Source: Thielaviopsis euricoi (Eukaryota; Ascomycota; Sordariomycetes; Microascales; Ceratocystidaceae). From it: a DNA stretch of 64,000 nucleotides. The stretch is from assembly GCA_001599615.1 (NCBI GenBank), contig BCHJ01000012.1:62001-126000 (forward strand). Reading direction: 5' to 3'. The notes beneath the pieces are model-generated. The model was not told the origin of the DNA. It did no database searches and worked only from the letters and a program-made list of their open reading frames with translations. Positions 21,381 to 31,462 of this stretch are shown here, piece after piece. Made by a program: the position numbers and the translations under genes. Numbering within the stretch: position 1 is the first letter of the stretch; each line of letters begins with the position of its first letter.

Positions 21381-24300
21381 TCATGCAGTCTTCTCCAAGC
21401 TCTGCAGATTCACCAACTCCGCATACCGTCCATTCTTCTTCATCAGCTCCGCATGCGTCCCCTGCTCCACCACTCGGCCCTGATCAAACACAAAAATCAC
21501 ATCCGCCTTCTGAATCGTGCTCAGCCGGTGCGCCACTGCAATCGTCGTGCGTCCCTTGGCCGCCTTATCCAGCGCCGCCTGCACTACGTGCTCGCTCTCC
21601 GAGTCCAGCGCACTCGTCGCCTCGTCCAGCAGCAGGATGCGCGGATCGCGAATCAGCGCCCGTGCAATCGCCACCCGCTGCTTCTGTCCGCCCGACAGCA
21701 GCGTGCCCTTGTTGCCCACGTTGGTGGCAAATCCATCCGGCAGCGACATGATAAAGTCGTAGATGTTGGCCTCGCGGCATGCGTGTTCCACCTCTGCGTC
21801 CGTCACATCGCTGCGCTCAGAGCCCAGCACAATGTTCTCGCGCATCGTGCCCTGGTACAGCGTCGGCTCCTGCGACACCAGCGCAATGTGCGACCGGTAC
21901 TGCGCCACGTTCAGCTTGTCAACTGCCCGCCCGTCAACCAACACCGCACCCGCTACAGGGTCGTAGAACCGCTCCAGCAGCGCAATCGTCGTCGACTTGC
22001 CGCAGCCCGACGCGCCGACCAGCGCCACGTATTGGCCCGGCTTGACGCTTAGGTTGAGCCCGCGCAGCACCGGCTGCTCCGGCCGTGTCGGGTAGCGGAA
22101 GTGCACATCGCGGAACTCAATGTGTCCATCCACAGCCGCAATCTCTTCGCCGCCCGTGCCCCAGCTGTCAATGCTGGGCTGCCGGTCAAACAGCGTCTTG
22201 AGCTCGCCTGCTGCCTGGTGCGCCTTGCCCATGTCCGGCGCAAACGAAAACACACCACCCGCCGACTGCGCGCCAAAGATAATGGCCGAAAAACACACAA
22301 AGAACTGGAACAGTCCGTACTCCTGCTTGCCAATCAACGTGCCGCCGTACCAGAAGCCCAGCGCAAAGCACAAGAACACCACGCTCTGCGACGCCGCGTA
22401 CAGAATCGAGCTCTTGAGCACCGAGTTCAGCGACCGGCGCTGCTGCGCTGCCAGCGACTTGCGGTACTTGTCCAGCACGTCGTTCTCGCGCGTCAGCGCT
22501 GCAACCGTGCGGATCGCACCAATCGCCTCCGACGCATACGATGCCGACGCCGTGTACGCAGCCTTGGACCGGCGCTGGAAGTGCGCCAGCATGGCAAACC
22601 GGAAGAACCCGCAGCCGAGCAGCAGCGGAATCGTCGACGCACACACCAGTGACAGCTTCCAGCCAATTGCCAGCGACAGCGTAATCGCCGCCACCAGCGT
22701 CGTCAGCATCATCGACAGCGTGCCGAGCGTGACGCCCGACAGGCCGGCCACGTGCGTGGTTTCCGTCGACAAAAAGGACGTCAGCGCGCCTGCCGTGTTC
22801 TCGTCGCGGTCGAAAAAGGCTACATCCTGGCGCAGCATCGACCGGAAAGCCCGGTTGCGAACGCGGTGCACCAAACGCTCCGAACACTTGGCAAACAGAA
22901 TGCCCTGGCCCGAGAAGGAAATCCACATGACAAACGCCAGCATGAGGAACATGGCGCTGTAAAAGTCCGAGTCGTGCTTGATCTTGTGCTTGTTCTCCGG
23001 CGTGATGGGCGTCGACAGCGTCGTGATTTGCTTGGCAAAGAGCACCGCCATCGTCGGGTTACCGCCACCGCAGATGATGCTAAAGAACAGTCCGATAAGC
23101 ATGAGCGGCCACTCGCCACGGTTGAATGAGGCAATCAGCTTGATGAGCGTCCAGGTGGAGTACTTGATTTCGTCTTGGTCTTTCTTGTTGCCACCAGCTG
23201 CAGCAGCACTCGACGCCGACTTGGTAGTAGCCAGTGCCACAGTGCCATCGGCGCCGCCCGCCGAAGTCTTGCGGGTAAGCTCGTGCGTCAGCTGCTTGTC
23301 TATCTCGGCCAGCTCAGCCTCTTCCTCGGGGTCAACTTGGGCAGTCGTCGGCGAGGAGACAATGTTTTGCGCAACAACCAGGTTGTAGTAGGCACCCTGG
23401 CGCTCCAGAAGCTCGTCGTGGGTGCCCTGCTCGACAATGCGGCCGGCAGACATGACGACAATGTTGTGGGCATCCCTGATGGTAGACAGACGGTGGGCAA
23501 TGGTGATGGTAGTACGACCAGAGGCAGCAGCCTCGAGGGCGGCCTGGACAACACCTTCAGACTTGGTATCAAGGGCAGAGGTAGCTTCGTCGAGGAGGAG
23601 AACTGATGGATGGAATGTTAGTAAGTTTTTGATAAAGGGTAGAGTAGAAGATAAGGGAAGAAAGAAACTCACTCTTCGGGTCAGACACAACAGCCCGCGA
23701 AATGGCAATGCGCTGCTTCTGGCCACCAGACAGCAAAAAGCCGCGGTCGCCGACATTCGTGTTGTATCCCTCGGGCAGCTCGCTGATAAAGTCGTGGGCA
23801 TTGGCCTTCTTGGCCGCCGCTTCCACCAGCTCACGCTGCTTCTCGGGACTCTCGTTCTCCCACTTCGTGCCAATCAGACCGAAGCGAATGTTCTCGTAGA
23901 TGGTGGTACCAAACAGCGTGGGTTCCTGCTGCACCAGGGCCATCTGCTGACGCAGCCAGCGCAGGTTGAGACCGGAAATGTCGTGGCCGTCAAGCAGCAC
24001 GCGGCCCTGCACGGGGTTGTAGAAGCGCTCGACCAGGCCGACAATGGTAGACTTGCCAGAGCCCGAAGCACCGACGAGGGCAGTGGTCTTGCCAGCCGGG
24101 ATGGTCAGGCTGACGCCGTCCATGACAGTGACGGTGGGCCGCGAGGGGTAAATGTGCTTGATGTTTTCCAGAGTAATAGTGCCCTCGATGGAGTCGAGAC
24201 GGGCGCCCGTGTCCAGCGACGGATCCAGCGGCGACTGGCGGTCAATGGTGCTGAAGATCTTGGCGGCAGCGGCCACGGCAGTGGTAAAGGCCTGGAAGTG

Positions 24301-25479
24301 AGGGGCGACGTTGCCAATGTTGAAGGCACCAATCATGACAGCCATCATAATGGTCAGCACATCGCTGAGGGGCACAGTGCCGTCGACAATGTACTTGGAA
24401 CCAACCCAGAATGACAGGCCATAGTTGAGGTACAGAATCAGCATCATGCCGGCAATCATGATGGCCAGAACGGCCTTGACCTTCCAGCCAAACTTTTCGG
24501 CCGTGGCCAGATGGGTGTCGTACTTGCGGGCGAGGCGGTCCTGGGTGGAAAAGGCAATGGCGTTACGCACGCTGCCCAGCACCTCTTCGGCGACGCTGCC
24601 ACCCTTGCCATAGGCTTCGATGGAGGACTTGCTGAAGCGGACGATGAAGCGCGAGCCAATGCCCATGTTGAGCACAAGGGCCACAACAGTGCTCAAGAGG
24701 ATCAGCGTCAGCTTCCAGTATTTGACGAAGCCAATGACAAAGGCAGACACAAAGACGGCAAAGGCGGTCAGGGTCAGGCCAATCTTTTCGGAAATGCCGT
24801 CCTGGATCAGGTTGGTGTCGGCGGTGATGCGCGTGGTCACCTCGCCGGCGCCCAGCTTGTCAAAGTAGCCAATGTTTTGGCGCATGCAGCTAGCCAGATA
24901 GTGCTCGCGCACCTTGGCGCTAACGTGCTCGCCAGTGTAGATGAAGCCAACGGTGGCAATGTAAGTAGTGATGAACTCGCCAACACCGAGGTAGACAAAG
25001 TACAGTACAAAGTGCGTCAACTTGTGCTTGAACTCGCCGTAGGTCATGGCGTCGGGGTCGTTGGTGGAGATGCCGGAAAAGTAGTCGGTGAAGACGCCCT
25101 GCAGCGAACCAAAGAGCACCGTCATCAGCGGCAGAGCAGCACCGGATGCAATGGCACACAGGGCGGAGACGACGACGATGATGATGTCGTTGCGCGAGGC
25201 GTAGCGGTACAGCGTCTTCATGTTGGCCAGCACATCGGGAGTGTCGACCTGGCGGCGCAGCACGGCGGCCTCATCTTCGGGAAGATGGGCGAACGAGTCG
25301 GCGGCGGCGGCAGTCTCGGCCGGCACAGAGATGGTAGAATCTTGCTTTTCGGTGGTTTGAACGGGAGTAGTAGTCGGGACAGTAGCAGTGGCGGCATCGG
25401 AAGCGCGGCTAGAAGCGCGGTCGGTACCACCACTGGACACGGGAACGTGCCCAGTCTTTTCAGGGTCGTGATCGCCCAT
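21381..25479 (-). CDS. Full-length ABC multidrug exporter (ABCB/Mdr1 type)
   Basis: Two exons, 25479-23673 and 23602-21381, joined across a 70-nt intron with a perfect TACTAAC; 1342 residues. Layout is TMD-NBD-TMD-NBD. The first half has Walker A GASGSGKS at 470-477, signature LSGGQ at 583-587 and Walker B LLLDE at about 604-608. The second half has Walker A GASGCGKS from 1132 and LSGGQ from 1238, followed by LLLDEATSALD. Both signatures and both Walker B glutamates are intact, so both ATP sites look competent. The intron splits the codon just before the first Walker B. The linker (about 695-760) is acidic then Ala/Ser-rich. The family (fungal Mdr1, S. pombe Pmd1, Ste6) exports hydrophobic drugs or lipopeptides from the plasma membrane; the substrate here cannot be read. 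Confidence 0.95.
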
Positions 25480-27480
25480 GAAGAATAGAGAGATGAGAGT
25501 GTGGAAATTCGATGGATATGGAAATTATATGTAGATTAAAATTAGATGGTAGATGGAAGAAGAAGAAAAAATCAAATGGATAAAAGATGCTCAGTAAAGA
25601 GATCAAATCAAGCCATAGAGGGATGGGGATGTAGAAAAGAAGGAAAGAAAGAAAGAAGAAGAAGAAGAAGGAGAAGAGGAGGAAAGAGGAAAGCACGAAT
25701 GGTGGAGAATCGGCCCTCTTTTATCACGGGCCGCTCATAGCTGTATAAGTGAATTAATGAGTGAGGTGAGTGAGAGAGTGAATGAGTTCAGGCACGAAGG
25801 CAGGCAGGCAGGCGTGTGTGTATATGGTGTGTGCTACAAGAGGCGCACCCGATGTACCTTCCCGTAATATTTTGTATGTGTGAGTACATTAACCTGTGCC
25901 CTCTAAGCTAGCTCATTTTCCACATTGAATCAAAGAGATGACTGTCAAAATCCAGGCGCTTGTTTTGGTTTTTACCTGTTTTCTAGTTATTTGCCCCTTG
26001 GATTTGTCTACTAGAGCGTAGTTAACCGTCAATGAGTTTGGCTAACAAGGGGTGCAGGGGGGGCGTGTACGCATTGGGGCTTTCCTTGCATTGGCGAGAA
26101 ATCAGACCTGTAAACAAGTAAACGAGGTCTTTTTTTTTCCTTAGCGGCTCGTCTGTTGGAACAAGAACAAGAAAAAGCTTCAAAAGCACGAAGACGCCGA
26201 CACGAAGTCCTTACCTCTTCCATCGAATCCATCCACCCTAAGAATAAGACCAAAGTCAAATTCCCAAGAAAATTGCAAGACACATATCCATATCAGTCCC
26301 GATTGGGCTGGCCGATCCCATAAATCAAACTTTCTTTCGCTGTCTTTCTCTTTCTTCAGCCCGGCGGGATCCCTTCCCTTCTACAACGTGTCGTTCTACA
26401 CGCCATAATACAGGGGGAAATCTAGCCCGCTAAGCTCGCTTAGAGCCTTTAGAGCTTTAGAGAGAAGAAAAAAAAATCATCGCCCTCTATAAATCAGCGC
26501 TAGAGCCCCGCTTTTCTTACCCGGTAGAAATGCTAAGTCCCTTAAAGCCGACAGTGACGGGCCTTTGCTTTCTTTTGTGTTTTTTGGCTTTTACCTCGTG
26601 TGAATAGGATTAAAGGGATCAACTAAGGTCCGTGAAATTAGAAGAAAAGAATTAGACAAAATTAGAGCAAAAAAAGAAATATCATTCTTTTCCGTTCTCA
26701 ATCATGTCGACTCATTTTTTTCTGCTTATTTTCTTTTCTTTTCTCGTCTCGCCGAAGAATGATCGTGGCTAAGCAACCGTAAGTTCCTGTTTTACCGTAC
26801 CGCACTCCGTATTATACTGTACCCCTTCTGTATTATATTGTACCCCTTCTGTATTATACTGCACTCTCTCTGTATTTTACTGTACCCCTTCTGTATTATA
26901 CTGTACTTCCTCTATTTTTTTCTGCAGCCCCTTCTATATTTACTACAGCCCCCTCCATATTCACTGCACTCCCTCTGTATCATACAGCGCTATTTACTGC
27001 CTTCGCGGCCGCCTGTACTGTCTCGACTGAACCGTTCTCCATTTCATAAGCTCGGCCCTCAGCTCAATCCTTTCTATCCAATTTATTACTGTATTGTACA
27101 TGACATATGCAGAGGTACCACCGCCACTACATCACATTACTCTAAACTACATTACTCTAAGCTCTCTAAGCTGCATGCACACCATAAATTCTAGGCTGCC
27201 CTTTTTGCCTTCTCTCGCTTTTCCTAATCGGGAAACCTGTTCGTCGTCAGGGATCAAGGATTCGTCCGACCGCCGCGTCTGCGCCTGCTGCGTCTCTTAT
27301 TGGCGTGTCTGCAGACACACATACATACAATGTACGTACATGTAATCATCCACTAATATCGCCGTTTTTGCCGTCTGCCGCGGACTTAGCCCCGGCTTTG
27401 TCTTATCTGCGTGATTGTCTTGTCTTGTCATCAACTTGTAACATTACAATTGCCTTCTATGTACAATAACCCTAACCCTA
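25480..27480. other. Intergenic between ABC transporter and CoA-transferase
   Basis: No gene supported. The left 260 bp is AG-rich on + (ABC leader). A 21-bp minisatellite occupies 26801-26989. The right edge, touching the CoA-transferase stop codon, holds two telomere-like CCCTAA words (27467-27480). Confidence 0.6.
26801..26989 (+). repeat. 21-bp minisatellite, nine copies
   Basis: Nine back-to-back units of exactly 21 bp with consensus near CCCCTTCTGTATTATACTGTA. Inner copies are nearly identical (units 2, 3 and 5); outer copies are diverged. Because 21 is a multiple of three, one frame stays open and would read as a heptapeptide repeat. No other sign of coding is seen. Confidence 0.85.
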
Positions 27481-29072
27481 TTAAAACATTGGCTTCACAT
27501 CTGCCGCCACCTCAAACGGTGCTCCCGTTTTGGCTCGCACTTCGTCGACTGTGACACCATCAGCCAATTCAATCAGCGTCAGTCCCTTGGTGGCGTCAAC
27601 ATCAAACACCGCCAGATCCGTGATAATCCGCTTGACACACTTCTTGCCCGTCAGCGGAAACGCGCACTCGCCCAGAATCTTGGGCCGCCCCTTCTTGTCC
27701 ACATGCTCCATCGTCACCACTACGCGCGTCTTCTCCGGCATGCTGACCAGGTCAATAGCTCCGCCAAAGCCCTTGATCTTACCCGGCACCATCCAGTTGG
27801 CAAGGTCACCCGTTGCGCTAACCTGCATCGCGCCCAGCATCGTCAGATCGATGCGCCCCGCACGAATCATGCCAAAGCTCTCGTCGCTGCCAAATACCGC
27901 CGCGCCCGGCGCCAGCGTCACGATTTCCTTGGCTGCGTTAATTAGGTCGGCATCCTCGGCCCCGCGCACCGGGAAATCGCCAAACCCAATGATGCCGTTC
28001 TCTGAGTGCAGACGCACCTCTGTGTCCGCTGCAATGTAGCCCGGCGCCAGCGTCGGGATACCAATGCCCAGATTGACGTGCATGCCGTTCTTGAACTCGC
28101 GCGCCGCGCGCCGCGCAATCATGTCGCGCTTGGACTCGGCCGGCGCCGCTCCGTTGGCTGCCGCCGCATCGGCAGGGTCTCGCGCAAACGTCAGACGCTC
28201 AATCTTCTTCTCTGTCGACGTGCTCTGCACCACGCGGTCGACGTAGATTCCCGGCAAATGCACCGCGTCGGCAGCCAGCTCGCCCGGCTCGACAATGTGC
28301 TCGGCCTCGACAATCGTGATTTTGGCATTGGCTCCCATGGCGCGGTTAAAGTTTTGCGCCGTCAAGCGGAATGTGCAGTTGCCCAGACGGTCCGCCTTGT
28401 GTGCCTTGACCAGCGCCACGTCGGCAAAGATGGATTCCTCCAGGAGATATTTGCGCCCGCGAAAGACGGCGCTGGGCTTGGGCTTGGCAAAGGTTGCGGG
28501 GACGCCATCGGCCGTGTGCGTCACGGGCAGGGCCCCAGACTCAACCACAGTGCCGACGCCGGCGGGCGTATAAAAGGCGGGAATGCCGCGAGCGCCGGCC
28601 GCACAGCGCTCAGCCAGCGTGCCCTGCGGCGTGAGCTCGAGCTCGATCTGACCCGTCAGGTAGGCCGTTTCAAAGGTTTTGTTGGCGCCAATGTAGGACG
28701 AAATCATCTTGCGGATCTGGCGCGAGCGGATCAGCGCGCTGAGTCCGGCAGAGTCGGTGCCGGCATTGTTGGACACGACGATCAGGTCGGAGATGGAGGG
28801 TGTTTGCTCAATAGCGCCAATGAGCGAGTCGGGCACGCCACATAGACCGAAACCGCCGCAGACAATGGTGGACGAGGACGGGATGTCTGCAACGGCAGCT
28901 TTGGGTGACGAGACGATCTTGTTGATACGGAGACGGGGCGTAGAGACAGAGAAGAAGCGACCAATGGCGGGCTGAAGGGTTAGCTTTGGCGACGGAGTAG
29001 ACGAAGGTGGATGGCAGTTGAACTTACAGCCCGGACACCGACGAGACGTATCCGATTTAGATTCATAGACAT
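27481..29072 (-). CDS. Succinyl-CoA:3-ketoacid CoA-transferase, mitochondrial
   Basis: Two exons, 29072-29028 (15 codons) and 28971-27481, joined over a 56-nt intron (GTAAGT donor, CTAAC branch site, CAG acceptor); 511 residues, the usual SCOT length. The joined N-terminus is rich in Arg and lacks acids (MSMNLNRIRLVGVRA, then a GRFFSVSTPRLR segment), a good mitochondrial presequence. Subunit A begins with GGFGLCGVPDSLI. Subunit B has NGMHVNLGIGIP and the catalytic glutamate in SENGIIGFGD (Glu339). The enzyme moves CoA from succinyl-CoA to acetoacetate. Reading through the intron gives a longer frame starting at 29175, but that would lose the presequence, so I reject it. It is divergent from the thiolase at 30087, sharing 1.0 kb. 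Confidence 0.95.
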
Positions 29073-29106
29073 GATGAGTGTAGATGTGGGTTGTAGTGGT
29101 TGAGAA

Positions 29107-29238
29107 AGCAAATGGTGGAGGAGGGAGTGGGAGGTGACGAGGCTGTGATGAAGTAAATGGTGGACGAGGGAGCAAGAGGTGATGAAACTATGATAAAGCG
29201 ATAAGTAGGAAAGGGAGGAAGAGTGAGCTGTGATGAAG
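29107..29238 (-). repeat. 45-bp direct repeats upstream of CoA-transferase
   Basis: Two 45-bp units at 29107-29151 and 29152-29196 share most positions (both contain AAATGGTGGA.GAGGGAG). They are followed by a more diverged third unit to about 29238. They begin 35 bp upstream of the CoA-transferase start codon, so they may lie in the 5' leader or core promoter. Confidence 0.8.
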
Positions 29239-29820
29239 ACTGACAAAAACCGAGTACTCAAGGCCTTATGAATGCATGATTATGAAACCAAAAAGAAAAC
29301 CAAGAACAACACAACCAAAGGAAGAACGTACAGCCTAACAGCAGCAAATGCCGCCCGGCCACAACGAAAATCGCAAAATCACGGCATTTCACAAGTCAGC
29401 CGACCTCAAGCATTATCGCACAGCATCGTCAAACCGGCTGTTTTTTTATCCGCCAGGACTTTGTTATTCTTTATCCGCCACGCGTTTCTGTTTCGAATGT
29501 CTTGGTTGGGCGGGTTTTGTTTTCCCCCCCAGCTTTTAGCCTAGAGGAAGCCGAAATCCGGGGAAAACGTCGAGCCTTACCCCCTGCAGGACAGCCAAGA
29601 TTAACTAAAGAGCAGGTCTAAAGTGGGTATTTTTAAGAGCTCCCCACCTGTGCGTGTTAGCAGATGCAGGGATGTGGGACTTGGCTGTTTTGGAGTCGCA
29701 TGCACGCCACCAAAGTGTAGCATAACAAAGGAGACAAGCGAAAGAAAGCAAAACGGCATGCTGAGCGGCAGTTGGACTTGTTTTTTTCCGGAGAGAAGGG
29801 GGAGCGTTTTCGTGATCGGA

Positions 29821-29826
29821 CCGAGG
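29821..29826 (+). promoter_or_regulatory. CCGAGG box (candidate FarA/FarB site)
   Basis: CCGAGG is the complement of CCTCGG, the core bound by the FarA/FarB/CTF1 fatty-acid-response regulators of filamentous ascomycetes. It lies 261 bp upstream of the thiolase ATG. A 6-mer can easily occur by chance in 1 kb, so confidence is modest. Confidence 0.4.
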
Positions 29827-29913
29827 TAGCCTTATTTACCTACAGCTATGACCGTACTTGAGGGATCAGGTGTGGGAGGGCCAGGAAGACTACAAAACGG
29901 GCGTCTCTACAGT

Positions 29914-30049
29914 ACTCCAGGGCTGAACACTTGAACAAGGCAAGACCGTTTACAACAATACTTAGGGCTACAGCATTTGCACGGCAAGACCGTCCACCAC
30001 AGAACTGAGAGCTACATCATCTTGAAGGCAGGACCGTTTACACACATAC
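29914..30049 (+). repeat. 44-bp direct repeats upstream of thiolase
   Basis: Three units of about 44-48 bp at 29914-29957, 29958-30001 and 30002-30049. Each contains GGGCT or GAGCT followed by a GGCAAGACCGT-like core and an ACCA/ACAACA end. The last unit stops 37 bp before the start codon. Their sequence is unrelated to the array on the CoA-transferase side. Confidence 0.8.
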
Positions 30050-30086
30050 ACAATTAAATACTCATCTCTTTTTCTCAACCACCAAA

Positions 30087-31352
30087 ATGTCTCTGCGCGC
30101 TCTCACCACAAAAGCGCCCTCTGACATTGTCATTCTCGCCGCTGCCCGCACTCCCATTACGCGCGCCTACAAAGGCCATCTCAAAGACGCCCACGCCGAA
30201 GAGCTTCTCTCGGCTGTACTGCGCCGTCTCTTGTCAGCCCACCCGTCTCTGCCGTCGTCCGTTACCGATGTGGCTGTTGGCACCGTTCTCTCTGAGCTTG
30301 GCGGCTCCAAGGCTGCCCGCGCGGCCCTGAACGCCATCCCGGGAATTTCCACGCACACCACCAGTCTGTACACTGTGAACCGCGCCTGTGCGTCGTCGCT
30401 TCAAAGCATCGCAAACATTGCTGCCGCCATCCAGACGGGATCTATAGATGCCGGTATCGCAGCTGGCATGGAGTCGATGACGCGCAATTACACGACGCGT
30501 GCCATTCCGGCCGTCTCGTGGCCGGCGCTACGCGGAGATGATGCGCCCAAGGACGCACGTGACTGCTTCATGTCCATGGGACTAACGAGCGAGAACGTGG
30601 CACAGCGATATGCCGTCTCACGCGATGCTCAGGATGAGCTGGCCCTGGAGAGCCACCGACGTGCTGCCGCCGCCCAGGCCGCAGGGTCATTTGATGCGGA
30701 AATTGTCCCAGTGACGACTCAGTTCACGCCGCTGCCACCAAAGAATGGAGATGCCGCAGCTGCTGATCTACAGCCTCGTAGCGTCACCGTCACAAAGGAC
30801 GACGGTGTGCGCGCGGCTACCACGCGCGAGAGCCTGGCCAAGCTGAAGCCGGCATTTGCTGCGGACGGAACGAGTACTGCTGGTAATAGCTCGCAGATCA
30901 GTGACGGCGCGGCAGGCGTGTTGATGATGCGGCGCAGCACGGCCACGGCGCTGGGCCTGGGCGACTTGATCATGGGCAAGTTTGCGGGTGCTGTTAGCGT
31001 GGGTTGTGCGCCGGATGAGATGGGCGTGGGCCCTGTAAAGGCGGTGACGGAGGCGCTGCGGCGCACAGGACTGCAGACGCAGGATGTTGATCGGTGGGAG
31101 ATTAATGAGGCGTTTGCCAGCCAGGCTGTGTACAGTATGCGGCAGTTGGGCCTGGAGGGCGCGTGGGTTGACGGCAAGGTTAACCCGGATGGAGGGGCAG
31201 TGGCGCTGGGACATCCTCTGGGAGCTACGGGCGCGCGGTTGGTGGTTACGGGGTTACATGGACTGCAGCGCACGGGCGGACAGATTGGAGTGGTCAGCAT
31301 GTGTATTGGTACGGGCATGGGAATGGCGGGTGTGGTTGTGAATGAGAAGTAG
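30087..31352 (+). CDS. POT1: 3-ketoacyl-CoA thiolase (POT1/ACAA1 class)
   Basis: Single-exon protein of 421 residues. It carries the thiolase catalytic set: nucleophile Cys101 in NRACASSLQ, NEAFA at 340-344, His376 in GHPLGATGAR and Cys406 in SMCIGTGMG. The FMSMGLTSENVA block at about 161-172 and GTSTAGNSSQISDGAAG at about 261-277 are characteristic of the peroxisomal ACAA1/POT1 class, which performs the last thiolytic step of beta-oxidation. The C-terminus (VVNEK) is not a PTS1, and no clear PTS2 nonapeptide is seen in the first 30 residues. The start MSLRALTTKA could be a weak mitochondrial presequence, so location is uncertain. It is divergent from the CoA-transferase gene, which uses a neighbouring metabolite pool. 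Confidence 0.93.
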   Translation: MSLRALTTKAPSDIVILAAARTPITRAYKGHLKDAHAEELLSAVLRRLLSAHPSLPSSVTDVAVGTVLSELGGSKAARAALNAIPGISTHTTSLYTVNRACASSLQSIANIAAAIQTGSIDAGIAAGMESMTRNYTTRAIPAVSWPALRGDDAPKDARDCFMSMGLTSENVAQRYAVSRDAQDELALESHRRAAAAQAAGSFDAEIVPVTTQFTPLPPKNGDAAAADLQPRSVTVTKDDGVRAATTRESLAKLKPAFAADGTSTAGNSSQISDGAAGVLMMRRSTATALGLGDLIMGKFAGAVSVGCAPDEMGVGPVKAVTEALRRTGLQTQDVDRWEINEAFASQAVYSMRQLGLEGAWVDGKVNPDGGAVALGHPLGATGARLVVTGLHGLQRTGGQIGVVSMCIGTGMGMAGVVVNEK

Positions 31353-31462
31353 AGCAACAGTGATGGTAGTAACAGTATTAGATAGTGGTATTAATGATTA
31401 TCAAATTTTATATCAGTCCCCCGTGCGGACCTGTGGTAAACGAATGTGAACAGCTGAATCAA

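Larger units (their letters stand above)
29073..30086. promoter_or_regulatory. Shared divergent promoter, CoA-transferase / thiolase
   Basis: A 1,014-bp region between two start codons facing outward. It contains repeat arrays close to each start (29107-29238 and 29914-30049), a duplicated TTTATCCGCCA word at about 29447 and 29471, and a CCGAGG word at 29821. No other gene seen. Confidence 0.75.

Noticed and set aside
23422..25488. Two long + strand frames opposite the ABC transporter
   Set aside because: Shadow frames; the minus strand carries complete Walker A, signature and Walker B motifs.
26838..27194. Heptad-repeat open frame over the 21-bp minisatellite
   Set aside because: The frame exists only because the repeat unit is a multiple of three; no start context, splice or domain evidence.
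29073..29175. Upstream start giving an N-terminally extended CoA-transferase
   Set aside because: It translates the 56-nt intron; splicing instead joins a short exon that supplies a proper mitochondrial presequence.
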